Positions 1 through 10,639 are shown, counted from the stretch's first letter. The stretch: DNA of 18,650 nt from Haliea sp040222615 (GCF_040222615.1 NZ_JAVKCQ010000003.1:1-18650), one strand, 5' to 3'. Made by a program: numbers and translations. The notes: generated by a model not told the origin, from the letters alone.

Positions 1-1019
1 AGGGTCATGCCCCAGGATTGGCCGTAGACCACGCGCAGCGACAGCAGAAAATAGGCCGGCACCCAGAACGACAGCAGGACCTCCAGCAAGCCCAGCAGAT
101 GGCCCAGCCACTGCAGGGAGCTGCTCGCGGATGCCGACACCCTGGTATCACCTATATCCAGCCCCACCATCAGCAACACCGCCAGGAACAAAAAGGCATG
201 GCCGTACAGGGCGTGAATCAGGTGCTCCACGTAGTAGCGACCGCTGAAGAGATAGGCCAGTTTCATCAGCAGGGCAAACAGCGGCACCAACAGCAACGTG
301 GCTTGTGGTACGTTTTCCAGCACATCGTTGGCGAAGTCATTGGGGTCGCTGCGGATCTTGTCGACGCTCTTCTCCAGCCGAGCCTCCAGTTTGCGGGTGT
401 CCTCCTCTGACACCCCGGGCAGCTCGAGCGACAAACCCTCCTCGGTATACGTGACGTTCACGATTCCGGGCGCCGCCGGATCCGCATTTCCCGCTTCCGC
501 AACAGATGGGTCCGGATCGCCGCCCTCCAGCGCATTTTCCAGCCGCGCCAGACGCGCCTCCAGCTCGGCGCGCTCGGCTGGCTCGAGTTGCTCCAGCTCG
601 ACTCCCGAGATACGCTCCAGAATCTGCTGCCGCTGCTCGGGGGCCAGCTCGCCGTTCTCGGTGGCCAGCTCGCCGGGGCCTACGATCAACTCCCGCTCAC
701 CGGTGACATTGAGCAACCAGATCGCGAAGATGCAAACCAGGCTGGTAAAGAGAAACAGGCGCAATGGCGGCACATAACGTTTGCGCTGCCCGCGCAGGTA
801 GGCATTGGTCAGCAATCCGGGGCGCCCGAGCAAGGCCAGCAGGGTGCGCATGACACGCGAATCCAGGCTGATCGTCTCCCGCAGAAACTCCAGCGCCAGA
901 GTGCCGAAAAACAGGACCGCCGGGCGGGCCTCCTGCCCACAGTGGTGGCAATAGGGACCGGCCAGGTGGGCCCCGCAGTTCTGGCACTGCAACTGTGTGC
1001 CGACAGGCTCCTCCCTCAC
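1..1019 (-). CDS. DUF3667-like zinc-ribbon membrane protein, 3' end missing
   Basis: The frame stays open to the left edge, so only about 339 N-terminal residues are present. A four-cysteine zinc ribbon lies near the start (C12-x2-C15 and C24-x2-C27). It is followed by a conserved-looking stretch (GQRKRYVPPLRLFLF) that leads into a first membrane segment near residues 88-105. An acidic, Glu/Leu-rich soluble stretch follows, then three more hydrophobic segments in the last 120 residues. This order (C-x2-C ribbon, RKRY-PP-R-F, TM, soluble insert, TM cluster) matches the DUF3667 family of inner-membrane proteins, whose function is unknown. I chose GTG at 1019 because it sits just before the ribbon; a G-rich stretch upstream is only a weak ribosome site. 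The gene is divergent from the following small ORF and diguanylate cyclase gene. Family confidence is good, start confidence moderate. Confidence 0.8.
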   Translation of the reverse strand, partial: MREEPVGTQLQCQNCGAHLAGPYCHHCGQEARPAVLFFGTLALEFLRETISLDSRVMRTLLALLGRPGLLTNAYLRGQRKRYVPPLRLFLFTSLVCIFAIWLLNVTGERELIVGPGELATENGELAPEQRQQILERISGVELEQLEPAERAELEARLARLENALEGGDPDPSVAEAGNADPAAPGIVNVTYTEEGLSLELPGVSEEDTRKLEARLEKSVDKIRSDPNDFANDVLENVPQATLLLVPLFALLMKLAYLFSGRYYVEHLIHALYGHAFLFLAVLLMVGLDIGDTRVSASASSSLQWLGHLLGLLEVLLSFWVPAYFLLSLRVVYGQSWGMT

Positions 1020-1150
1020 CTTGCCACCCCCCTGCTTTGCACCATAGCGTACACGATCAGAACACTGCTGGGAAAGGCGCGTTGAGGGGCAGCGGTAGCC
1101 GGTGGAGTGCGCTATAGTCAGCCGTGAGACTGTCATCAATGGGAGTGCAC

Positions 1151-1258
1151 ATGAGCACGTGGTTACTCGTTGCCCTGCTGGCTGTCACGCACGCCAGCGT
1201 GGGCCATGCTGCCCTGGATGAGGCGGCGACGCGCAACAACCTGACCACCCTGCCATGA
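1151..1258 (+). CDS. possible small secreted peptide (35 aa)
   Basis: ATG at 1151 is preceded by GGGAG at 1141-1145 with good spacing. The product reads like a Sec signal peptide: a short start, a hydrophobic core (LLVALLAVTHASV), and an Ala-rich signal peptidase I-like site near GHA-A. Only about 15 mature residues follow. An in-frame ATG at 1139 would add four residues. Its stop overlaps the start of an 11-codon ORF (ATGA at 1255-1258), and that ORF's stop in turn overlaps the GTG of the GGDEF-EAL gene (GTGA at 1287-1290). This suggests translational coupling or a leader role. I do not recognise a family. It could also be the decayed 5' end of a lost gene. Confidence 0.35.
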   Translation: MSTWLLVALLAVTHASVGHAALDEAATRNNLTTLP

Positions 1259-1286
1259 CAAACCACCTGCAGCGGGGTTGCCAGCA

Positions 1287-2999
1287 GTGAGCAGGGTACC
1301 GCCAAGCGAAGAGCTCCCGGAGCAGCACGGCCAGGCAGAATTCCTGGCGGCACTGTTCGAGGCCATGCCGGATCTGTACTTCATGATTGATCGCGATGGT
1401 ACGATCCGCGATTTCCGCGGCTCGCAGTCCGCCGAGCTCTATGTACCACCGGAGCACTTTCTCGGCAGGCGCATGGGTGAAGTACTTCCCGCGGACGTCG
1501 CAGCCAGATTCACTGCAGCGGTGGCACGGGCAACCGCATCCGGCGAACTCGTCACCCTGGAGTACCAGCTGCCAATCCGCCAGAGCACGCCCTGGTACGA
1601 GGCGCGAATCGTCCCCATCCGCGACCAACGCCAGCTGGTCTGCCTGGTGCGCAACATCACCGAGCTGCATGACGCCCGCCTGCGCCTGGAAGCCGTCGCC
1701 CACTACGATTCGCTCACCGGGCTCGCGAACCGCTCCATGCTCGACAACCTGCTGGAGCGCAGCATTCGCACCGCCAGGCGCAATCGCAAGCGCCTGGCAA
1801 TAATGTTCATCGACCTCGACCGTTTCAAGGACGTCAACGACAGCCTTGGTCACGCCGCGGGGGACGAACTGTTGAAACAGGCAGCCCGGCGCCTGCAAAC
1901 CGCCCTCAGGGACAGTGATATTCTGGCCAGGATGGGCGGCGACGAATTTGTCGTGGTGCTTGATGACCTGGAGAACACCGATGACGCGTCAGCAGTCGCC
2001 TGCAAGCTGATGGACGGCATCTGCAGCCCCTTCCACATTCAGGACACGGAAATTCTCCTCAGTTGCAGTATCGGGATAAGCATCTACCCGGACGATGCTG
2101 ATACCTCCTCCCAGCTGCTGGGATTCGCGGACACGGCGATGTACCGCGCCAAACAGGGCGGGCGCAACGACTGGCGCTTTTATACCGCGGACATGACCGA
2201 GGCTGCCATGGAGCATATGGCCATGGTGGATGCCCTGCGAGAGGCCCTGGACAACGACGCGCTGACCCAGGTCTACCACCCCCAGGTCGATTTCGTGACC
2301 GGCAGGCCAGTGGGCTACGAGGCGCTGGCCCGCTGGACCAGCCCGGATTCCACCAGTGTCCCGCCGAGCAGGTTTGTCTCCCTGGCCGAGCAGGCGGGCC
2401 TGGCGCGACGCCTGGACGTCTGGTCACTCCGGGCTGCCTGTAAACAGCTGCGTCATTGGCTGGACCAGGGACTCGCGCCCGGCCAGGTGAGCATCAACCT
2501 GAGCATACACTCGCTGAACGGCGGCAACTTCCCGCAGGATCTCGCCGCGGCGCTGGCGGAATACAGGTTGCAAGCGTGCATGTTACAAGTCGAGATCAAG
2601 GAGATTGCCCTGCTCAGCAGCCGACCCAATGCCATGGAGCGACTGCGCGCCATCATCGACCTGGGAGTGGGCGTCGCCGTCGACGACTTCGGCGCGGGCT
2701 TTGCGGCTCTGGAATTCCTCCGCCGACTGCCGGTCAGCACGCTGAAAATAGACCCCGCTTTCATGCATCATATCCCCGATGACGAGGAGCGGACGAACAT
2801 CACCAATACCGTCATCGCCATGGGCCGCGCCCTGGGACTCAAGGTGGTCGCAAAGGGCATCGAAAGCGCAGCCCAGGCGGATTTTATCCGCGGACAGGGC
2901 GACATTTTCGGCCAGGGTTTTTACTTCAGTCAGCCGCTCTCCGCCGATCAGCTGGGCACACTGCTCGGCGGCGAAACCGCACTCGCAGCGACCACGTAA
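1287..2999 (+). CDS. PAS-GGDEF-EAL cyclic-di-GMP protein, EAL domain probably impaired
   Basis: The protein has about 570 residues with no signal or membrane segment, so it should act in the cytoplasm. A PAS-like sensor spans roughly residues 18-125 (EAMPDLYFMIDRDG). The GGDEF domain follows at about 130-300 with an intact GGDEF active site at 217-221 and an RxxD inhibitory site (RDSD, 208-211), so cyclic-di-GMP synthesis with product feedback is expected. The EAL domain (about 320-560) keeps EAL at 345-347, the NLS asparagine, the first Glu of its ExxE (EIKE), DDFG, the KID lysine and the final Q of QGF. The usual EGVE motif, however, reads KGIE, with Lys at 523. That Glu is one of the residues known to be needed by EAL phosphodiesterases, so hydrolysis is likely weakened or lost. 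GTG 1287 was preferred over TTG 1278 because GGGG at 1274-1277 is well placed for it. The 3' end overlaps the convergent sortase gene by 52 bp. Confidence 0.93.
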   Translation: MSRVPPSEELPEQHGQAEFLAALFEAMPDLYFMIDRDGTIRDFRGSQSAELYVPPEHFLGRRMGEVLPADVAARFTAAVARATASGELVTLEYQLPIRQSTPWYEARIVPIRDQRQLVCLVRNITELHDARLRLEAVAHYDSLTGLANRSMLDNLLERSIRTARRNRKRLAIMFIDLDRFKDVNDSLGHAAGDELLKQAARRLQTALRDSDILARMGGDEFVVVLDDLENTDDASAVACKLMDGICSPFHIQDTEILLSCSIGISIYPDDADTSSQLLGFADTAMYRAKQGGRNDWRFYTADMTEAAMEHMAMVDALREALDNDALTQVYHPQVDFVTGRPVGYEALARWTSPDSTSVPPSRFVSLAEQAGLARRLDVWSLRAACKQLRHWLDQGLAPGQVSINLSIHSLNGGNFPQDLAAALAEYRLQACMLQVEIKEIALLSSRPNAMERLRAIIDLGVGVAVDDFGAGFAALEFLRRLPVSTLKIDPAFMHHIPDDEERTNITNTVIAMGRALGLKVVAKGIESAAQADFIRGQGDIFGQGFYFSQPLSADQLGTLLGGETALAATT

Positions 3000-3556
3000 C
3001 GCAGCGGGCCATTGGTCGCCGTACCGGCGAAGGGGTAGCAGGTGACCAGTAGCAGGTGAGGCCGGTCCACCGGCGGTGGCTCCAGAAACTCGAGGCGGCT
3101 GTCCACCACCCGCGCCGCCTGCACCCGGTACTCCCGCGGCTCACCACCGGGCAACTCCAGAAGCAGCGCCATCCCGGGCTTGAGCAGCTCGAGAAAGCTG
3201 AAGTGGGTATCGCGATGTCCCGCCAGCACGGTCCAGTAACCGGTGCCTCCGGTGAATGCATCATGCCTTCCCGGCCCGAAGGCCAGCGCCTGGCCACTGG
3301 TTCCCGCCAGGACATACTGATCCAGCAGCAGCGCCGGCACCTGCAAGCGGGCGACCGGCCAGGTGTCCGCCCAGGGCCAGGGCCTGGTTGGCACGCCACT
3401 GGCGGCGGACTCCCGCCAGGCCCGGGCAAGCAGCTGCTGGGCCAGTGTCGCCTTGGCGTGAATCCAACCCGCCTGCGCCAGCTGCCAGACAGCCAGCAGC
3501 ACCAGTCCTGCCAGCGCAGCGCGGCGCCCCCGACTAGCCCTGCGTGTCGGGTACAT
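2948..3556 (-). CDS. class GN sortase
   Basis: This 202-residue cysteine transpeptidase belongs to the sortase type dedicated to one target protein in Gram-negative bacteria. It has an N-terminal membrane anchor (LAGLVLLAVWQLAQAGW) and an extracytoplasmic catalytic domain. The triad is visible: His114 in AGHRDTHF, Cys173 in TCYPF, and Arg186 in PLRYVV. Sortases cleave at the Thr of a C-terminal LPxTG-like signal and transfer the protein to an amine acceptor. The acceptor in Gram-negatives is not established. The ATG at 3556 lies inside the target gene, whose stop is at 3534, a 23-bp same-strand overlap that implies translational coupling. The 3' end overlaps the convergent GGDEF-EAL gene by 52 bp. 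That overlap encodes the Ser/Pro-rich tail beyond the conserved domain. Confidence 0.93.
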   Translation of the reverse strand: MYPTRRASRGRRAALAGLVLLAVWQLAQAGWIHAKATLAQQLLARAWRESAASGVPTRPWPWADTWPVARLQVPALLLDQYVLAGTSGQALAFGPGRHDAFTGGTGYWTVLAGHRDTHFSFLELLKPGMALLLELPGGEPREYRVQAARVVDSRLEFLEPPPVDRPHLLLVTCYPFAGTATNGPLRYVVAASAVSPPSSVPS

Positions 3557-5705
3557 GGTCCACCTCCGGCCCGCGCATGACCCAGAACAGCAAGGCGATG
3601 AACAGCAACAGACAGCCCAGGAAAAACCTGGCGGCAGCGGTAGTGGCCGTTTGCGGATAGGCGAATACCTGCGGGGCCTGGCCGCGAGGCCGCGTTCCGG
3701 GCACTACCGCAGATTGCAGCGGCAATCCCGGAGGACGAGACTGCCGCTGCTCGACGGCAACGAAGCTGGTGTAGGGGCTGAGGAGGTGGTGCCCCAGGGC
3801 AAGCTCAAGTACCTGATCGCGCACGCTATCCTCGGGCACGCCCTGATAGCGCTGGTCGAGCAGCTGTTCGATTCGCTCACGCGCCCACAAGCTGGCTACC
3901 CCGGCCGCATCGCCCGCGGCGTCGCCAGCAGTGCCCAGTTCCACCATTCGCCGCCAGGACTCTCCTGCCAGCTCCCCCGAGACCTCGATCACACCTGACT
4001 GCGGCGGCACGTTAAAGCGCACCAGCCGCAACAACGGCGCACCCGCGTAAAGATCGGGAACCGGACCGCCGGCGTCGACCACGGCCTGCGGCCAGTCGAC
4101 CGTAATCCCGGTCACCAACGGCAGCGACAGATAGTCCAGCAGGGCAGCGACCCTGGCGCTGACTTCAGTCTGGTCGCCGATGTGCAGATGGCGGCCCCGG
4201 CCCAGTTGCGCCGCCTTGCGCAGGAACCAGCTGTTGGGCGCGGAGCCGATGCCTATCGTAAACAAGCGGCTGTCCCCCAGCTCCGCGGCAATGGCGTCCA
4301 GGATCGTTTGTTCATTGCCCACCGCGCCATCAGTCATGAACACTACCTGCCGCAGCCGGCCGCCGCTGTCACCCGTGGCCGGCAGCGCCAGGGCCCGCCG
4401 CAGGGGCGGCAACATCTCGGTACCCCCCGCAGCGCGCAGCGCGCCGATGAATACCCGGGCCTGCTGCAGCGCCAGCTGATTCACTGGCCTGGCATGGGTA
4501 AACAGCGTTCGATAGCCCTGATCGAAGGCTATGATGTTGAAGCTGTCCCCGGGGCGCAGCCCGTCCAGCGCCGCCACCAGACTCTGTCGCAACTGCTGCA
4601 TGGGCACACCGCCCATGGAACCCGAGGTATCGACGACAAAAACCAGTTCCCGGGGACGGATAGTCGCATCCCTCGGCGCCAGTGACGGCGGCATCAGCAA
4701 CAGCAATCCGTAGTGCTCACCTGCCACCTCCTCGGTAAACAGCGCCGCCTGCGGCTGACTGCCGATGGCCGGCTCCCAGTTCAGCACGAAGTCCCTATCC
4801 ATCTCGCTGGGCCCCCGGGCCAGCTCAAGGTGGTAGCGATTGCCCTCCCGGCGCAGCTGCATCTGATGGTAGGGGCTGTCGACACGGGCCAGTGGCAGAC
4901 CGGCATCCAGCCGTACGGCAACGGTCAGCGGATTCAGCGGTGCGGCATCGGAACCCACCCGGGAATGCTGCCAGCTCGCCAGCAGCGGCGCATCCGGCAC
5001 TTCGTCGGTCGCGAAGGCATGCGCCAGATATTCCGGTATCGGCAGTTGGACGGCTGCTTCGGCATTGCCAGCCAGGGGCCGGCCAGGGATATAGCGCCGG
5101 GTCAGGGTCATGGGCAGCCGCAGACTGAACACCCCCTCGCTGTAAGTAACCGGCTGCACGAACTCCAGTCGCACTGCGACTGTCTCGCCAGGGGCGAGGT
5201 TGGCAATGCGATTGCTGAACAGGTTTGGCCGCTGCTGCGTCACCAGACTGGTTTTACGGCCCGCATCCCGGGCCGCCGTGTAGATCGCCAGGGCTTCCTG
5301 CCGTTCGCGGATCTCCCCCAGTATCCGGCGCTCACCTACCTGTATTTCCATGCTGCGAACCGCCGCCTGGCCTGGCAGCGGAAAGGCGTAGACCCCTTCC
5401 GCCCAGTGCCCGCTGTCGTTGCGGAAGCGCTGCTCCAGGGTAACCACCGCCACCATGCCGGCAACACTGATCTGTACGGCGCTGCGCTGCATCACCGCTG
5501 GCACCGGCGCCATACCCGGGCTGTGCAACAGCAACTGCCCCGCTCCCGGTTCCTCGCTTGCCGCCCGCGCCACGCTGGCATCCAGCAGAGTGACAACCAG
5601 CAAGCAAGCGGTGACTACCGGCAGCAGTCGAAAGCACAACCACAGGCCGGGCGCTGACAGTGCCAGGCAAGGGATGAATCGGGTCTTGTATCTGATAGTG
5701 CACAC
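3534..5705 (-). CDS. VIT/VWA marine proteobacterial sortase target protein
   Basis: The product is about 723 residues and is the expected substrate of the adjacent sortase. It has an N-terminal signal (hydrophobic LLPVVTACLLVVTLL, cleavage near ARA). A vault/inter-alpha-trypsin (VIT) domain spans about 65-200, and a von Willebrand A domain about 350-525 with a MIDAS metal site DTSGS starting near residue 359 and a TDGAVGNE loop. The C-terminal sorting region is YPQTAT at 683-688 (bases 3642-3659), then a hydrophobic helix and a tail. In the family this is an LPxTG-type signal. Here Leu is replaced by Tyr and Gly by Ala, and the tail has a single Arg plus acidic residues instead of a basic cluster. 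GTG 5705 was chosen because GGGAG (5712-5716) lies six bases upstream; TTG 5720 would add five residues but has no ribosome site. It probably forms an outward-projecting, metal-dependent adhesion module. Confidence 0.92.
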   Translation of the reverse strand: MCTIRYKTRFIPCLALSAPGLWLCFRLLPVVTACLLVVTLLDASVARAASEEPGAGQLLLHSPGMAPVPAVMQRSAVQISVAGMVAVVTLEQRFRNDSGHWAEGVYAFPLPGQAAVRSMEIQVGERRILGEIRERQEALAIYTAARDAGRKTSLVTQQRPNLFSNRIANLAPGETVAVRLEFVQPVTYSEGVFSLRLPMTLTRRYIPGRPLAGNAEAAVQLPIPEYLAHAFATDEVPDAPLLASWQHSRVGSDAAPLNPLTVAVRLDAGLPLARVDSPYHQMQLRREGNRYHLELARGPSEMDRDFVLNWEPAIGSQPQAALFTEEVAGEHYGLLLLMPPSLAPRDATIRPRELVFVVDTSGSMGGVPMQQLRQSLVAALDGLRPGDSFNIIAFDQGYRTLFTHARPVNQLALQQARVFIGALRAAGGTEMLPPLRRALALPATGDSGGRLRQVVFMTDGAVGNEQTILDAIAAELGDSRLFTIGIGSAPNSWFLRKAAQLGRGRHLHIGDQTEVSARVAALLDYLSLPLVTGITVDWPQAVVDAGGPVPDLYAGAPLLRLVRFNVPPQSGVIEVSGELAGESWRRMVELGTAGDAAGDAAGVASLWARERIEQLLDQRYQGVPEDSVRDQVLELALGHHLLSPYTSFVAVEQRQSRPPGLPLQSAVVPGTRPRGQAPQVFAYPQTATTAAARFFLGCLLLFIALLFWVMRGPEVDHVPDTQG

Positions 5706-5717
5706 GGCGATCTCCCG

Positions 5718-5874
5718 CAACTAAAGTCGGGAGTATTGAAGCCTGCCAGGCTGGCAATCCGGTGGCGCAACTGTGGCAGGACCCTGCGCAATCATGGCGA
5801 ATTGTGGCTACCGCTTGAGTGCGACACGGGATTCTGGAACCATGACCGCTTTCCGGGCCCTGGTAACTTCCTGA
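5718..5874. promoter_or_regulatory. divergent control region of the sortase locus
   Basis: This is the shared gap between the leftward target-sortase pair and the rightward regulator-kinase pair. It contains a perfect 13-bp palindrome, TGCCAGGCTGGCA (5744-5756). It also has two direct repeats on the same strand, GGCGCAACTGTGGC (5764-5777) and GGCGAATTGTGGC (5796-5808). Their shared TGTGGC cores are 31 bp apart, close to three helical turns. OmpR-type regulators commonly bind direct repeats on one face of the helix, so these are candidate sites for the adjacent response regulator. I see no convincing -35/-10 pair in either direction, so activator-dependent promoters are plausible. Function is inferred; the repeats are seen. 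Confidence 0.5.
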
Positions 5875-6567
5875 ATGCCCCATCATATTGCCATTGTCGA
5901 AGACGAACCCGCATTGGCGGAGAATTACCGGGATGCCCTCCAGCGCCGGGGTTTCCGCGTCTCCGTGCACCGCGACCGACACAGCGCCAGCGCCGCCTTC
6001 CTGCGCCAGTTGCCGGATCTCGCCATTATTGACATAGGGCTGGGTGACGATATCGAGGGCGGTTTCGACCTCTGCCGCGAACTGCGCAGCCAGTCGCCGG
6101 AACTGCCCATTGTGTTCCTGACCGCCAGGGACAGTGAGCTGGACATCATCTCGGGGCTGCGCCTGGGCGCCGACGACTATCTCACCAAAAGCATCAGCCA
6201 GGCGCACATGCTCGCGCGCATCGTCGCCCTGTTCCGTCGGGTCCGCGCGCTGCGGGTACCGGAACTGCGTGAGCATGTGATCGCGCAGGGACCGCTGAGC
6301 CTGAACGTGGAGCGAATGACAGCGCACTGGCGGGAGCAGCCAGTACCGCTCACGGTCACTGAATTCTGGATGGTGCACACCCTTGCGCGCCACCCCGGCC
6401 ACGTCAAGAACAGACAACAGTTGATGGAGAGCGCCAACGTGGTTCTGGATGACAACACCATCACCTCCCACGTCAAGCGTATCCGGCGCAAGTTCGAGAG
6501 CCTCGATGCAACCTTCAGCGCCATTGAAACCGCCTACGGCATGGGCTATCGGTGGCGTGGGGACTGA
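5875..6567 (+). CDS. pdsR: dedicated sortase system response regulator (OmpR family)
   Basis: The product is a 230-residue two-domain regulator. The receiver domain (about 4-120) has the acidic pocket Glu9/Asp10, the phosphoacceptor Asp53 (AIIDIGLGDD), Thr83 and Lys105. An OmpR/PhoB-type winged helix follows at about 135-230 (VTEFWMVHTLARHPGHVKNR, then SHVKRIRRKF and YGMGYRW). The gene is divergent from the sortase target and only 3 bp from the kinase gene, the arrangement of the proteobacterial dedicated sortase two-component system (PdsR/PdsS). It likely controls transcription of the sortase-target pair, and perhaps its own operon, through the repeats in the divergent gap. The ATG at 5875 has no strong Shine-Dalgarno sequence, but the domain starts immediately, so the start is well supported. 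Confidence 0.9.
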   Translation: MPHHIAIVEDEPALAENYRDALQRRGFRVSVHRDRHSASAAFLRQLPDLAIIDIGLGDDIEGGFDLCRELRSQSPELPIVFLTARDSELDIISGLRLGADDYLTKSISQAHMLARIVALFRRVRALRVPELREHVIAQGPLSLNVERMTAHWREQPVPLTVTEFWMVHTLARHPGHVKNRQQLMESANVVLDDNTITSHVKRIRRKFESLDATFSAIETAYGMGYRWRGD

Positions 6568-6570
6568 CAC

Positions 6571-8620
6571 TTGAGCCTGCGCCGCCAGCTGATCCTGGTC
6601 AGCCTGCTCCTGCTCACCCTGCCCTGGGCGGGTTGCCAGTTCCTGCGGGAAATGGAAGGTGCCCTGCGCGAGGGTCAGGGTCGGGCGATCGCTGCCACCG
6701 CTGACGCCATCGCCGCCAGCCTCACGGATCAGCCCCGGGTGCTCTACCCCCACCTTGAGCGCAGGCGCTCTGCCGATGACCTGGACGGCTCAATCTATGC
6801 CCCGATCCTGGAACTGGACCCGCTGCTGGACGGCTACGAAGACGGCTGGCCCGATGTCATCCAGGGCTCGTTCGAAAACATCGACACCCGCTCCCCAAGC
6901 TTGCGCTACCGCGCCGGCGTCCGCGAAGAAACGTTGTACCTGATGCTGCAGATCCACGATCGCAGCGTCACCTATCACGATCCGGGATTGAGTCCGGAAC
7001 CCAATGGTGACCGGCTGATCCTGGTCACCTGGCTGGACGGCCGACGCCAGGAATATGTGATTGCCACGCCCGCGCCGGGCAGCGTGACTGCCCAGTATGC
7101 GGGCAGGCGTCACCCCGGCGCCGATGCGCGCCGGATCAGAGGATACTGGCAGGATACTGCGGATGGCTATGCTATCGAGCTGGCGCTGCCACTGGCGCTC
7201 ACCGGCGGGCGCCTGGGCTTGTACGCCATTGATGTCGCCGACCATCGCAGCAGCGGCTGGCGAACAGCCGGCAATACCGGCCCCGTGGACCAGGCCGCGC
7301 CACCCTGGTTAATCTACCCGCCGGTGGAACTCACCACACAGCTGGCCCGTTTCGCCTCCGGCGGGCAGCAGCTGCGGGTTATCGACCGTCACGGCAGGCT
7401 ACTCGCCACCGTCATCGCGGCCAGCACGGATAACAGCGCAGGACCGACGACCTTCTGGTTGCTGCGGGCTTTATACCGCCGCATTCTCGCGGAGCCGGCG
7501 CTGCCCAAGCTGCCGGAACCGGCCGTCACCGGCACCCTCGGCGGCGCGGAAATCGCCGCCGCCCTCGCCGGTCACCGGGAGCAGCGCTGGTATGGCACCG
7601 GAACGCCGGGGCGCAGGACGCTGTCCGCAGCTGCGCCGATCAGCGATCGCAGTACTGTTATCGGCGCCGTGGTCGTGCAACAGGGCAGCGAACAGTATCT
7701 GTCCCTGACCGATCGCGCCTTCAGCCGTCTCCTCGGCTACAGCGTACTTGCGCTGGGTATGGCCACCCTGGGGCTGCTGGGTTTCGCCAGCCTGCTGTCC
7801 TGGCGCATCCGCAAGCTCAGCCGGGCCGCAGACCGGGTGATGGGTAACCAGGGCATGGAGTTGGCTCACTTTCCCCGCAGCCGCGCCCGGGATGAGATCG
7901 GTGACCTGTCCCGCAGCTATGCCCGCCTGCTGGCTGAAGTGCATGCCTACAATGAATACCTGCGCACCCTCAGCCACAAGCTGTCACACGAATTGCGCAC
8001 TCCGATCGCAGTCATCCAGTCATCACTGGACAATCTCGGCTCAGGGAATGGCGGTCCCGGCGACAGCGTCTATGTCAGCCGCGCCCGACAGGGCCTGGAC
8101 CGGCTCAGCCATATCCTCAATGCCATGACCGAGGCCAGCCGGCTCGAGGAAAGCATTGCTCAGCGCGAGCACACTTCGTTGAATCTGGTGTCACTGCTGC
8201 AGGAAGTCGCTGCCGCCTACCGCGGTGTCTATACCGAGCACAGGCTGGTACTCCACTGCCCGCCCGGCCCCGCCTGTATCCTCGGCGCCGCCGACCTGCT
8301 GGTGCAGGCGCTGGACAAACTGGTCGAAAACGCCGCGTCTTTCGCCCCGGCGGGGAGCGACATCGTGATCAGCCTGACACCCCGTGAACAGGGCTGGGCG
8401 CTGGCTGTCAGCAACACCGGCCCGTCCCTGCCCGCAGACATGCAGGGGCGCCTGTTCGCCGCCATGGTATCCCTGCGGCGGCGCACAGCCGCCGACTCGG
8501 TTCACCTGGGACTGGGGCTCTACATCGTCAAGCTGGTGGCGGATTACCATCACGGCAGCGTCCACGCGGACAACCGCGAAGATGGCAAGGGCGCCGTATT
8601 CACCCTGATCCTGCCTGGCG

Positions 8621-8628
<8 letters not shown>
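6571..8628 (+). CDS. pdsS: dedicated sortase system sensor histidine kinase
   Basis: The product is a 685-residue inner-membrane sensor kinase. TM1 is at the N-terminus (LILVSLLLLTLPWAG) and TM2 at about 391-412. Between them lies a large periplasmic region. Residues about 75-245 resemble a CBM9-like carbohydrate-binding beta-sandwich (DGYEDGW, later NGDRLILVTWLDG). A HAMP-like linker follows TM2. The HisKA box has His473 (SHELRTP). The ATPase domain has Asn587 in its N box (VENAASFAP), NTGPSLP where DxGxG is usual, MVSLRRR, and a G2 box LGLGLYIV. The start is TTG at 6571, three bases after the pdsR stop, with GGGG upstream at 6559-6562, so the pair should be co-translated. It should phosphorylate Asp53 of PdsR in response to an envelope or glycan signal (inference). 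The gene ends overlapping the convergent uvrB gene by 8 bp. Confidence 0.9.

Positions 8629-10639
<2,011 letters not shown>

Noticed and set aside
1082..1118. Promoter TTGAGG ... TATAGT before the small ORF
   Set aside because: The -10-like TATAGT is good, but the spacing to TTGAGG is 25 bp, too long for sigma70, and no other -35 fits.
4713..5657. 314-codon plus-strand open frame, and the 473-codon minus-strand frame at 5332-6753
   Set aside because: Both are shadows: the first is antisense to the sortase target, the second crosses pdsR antisense, the control region and an out-of-frame part of the target.
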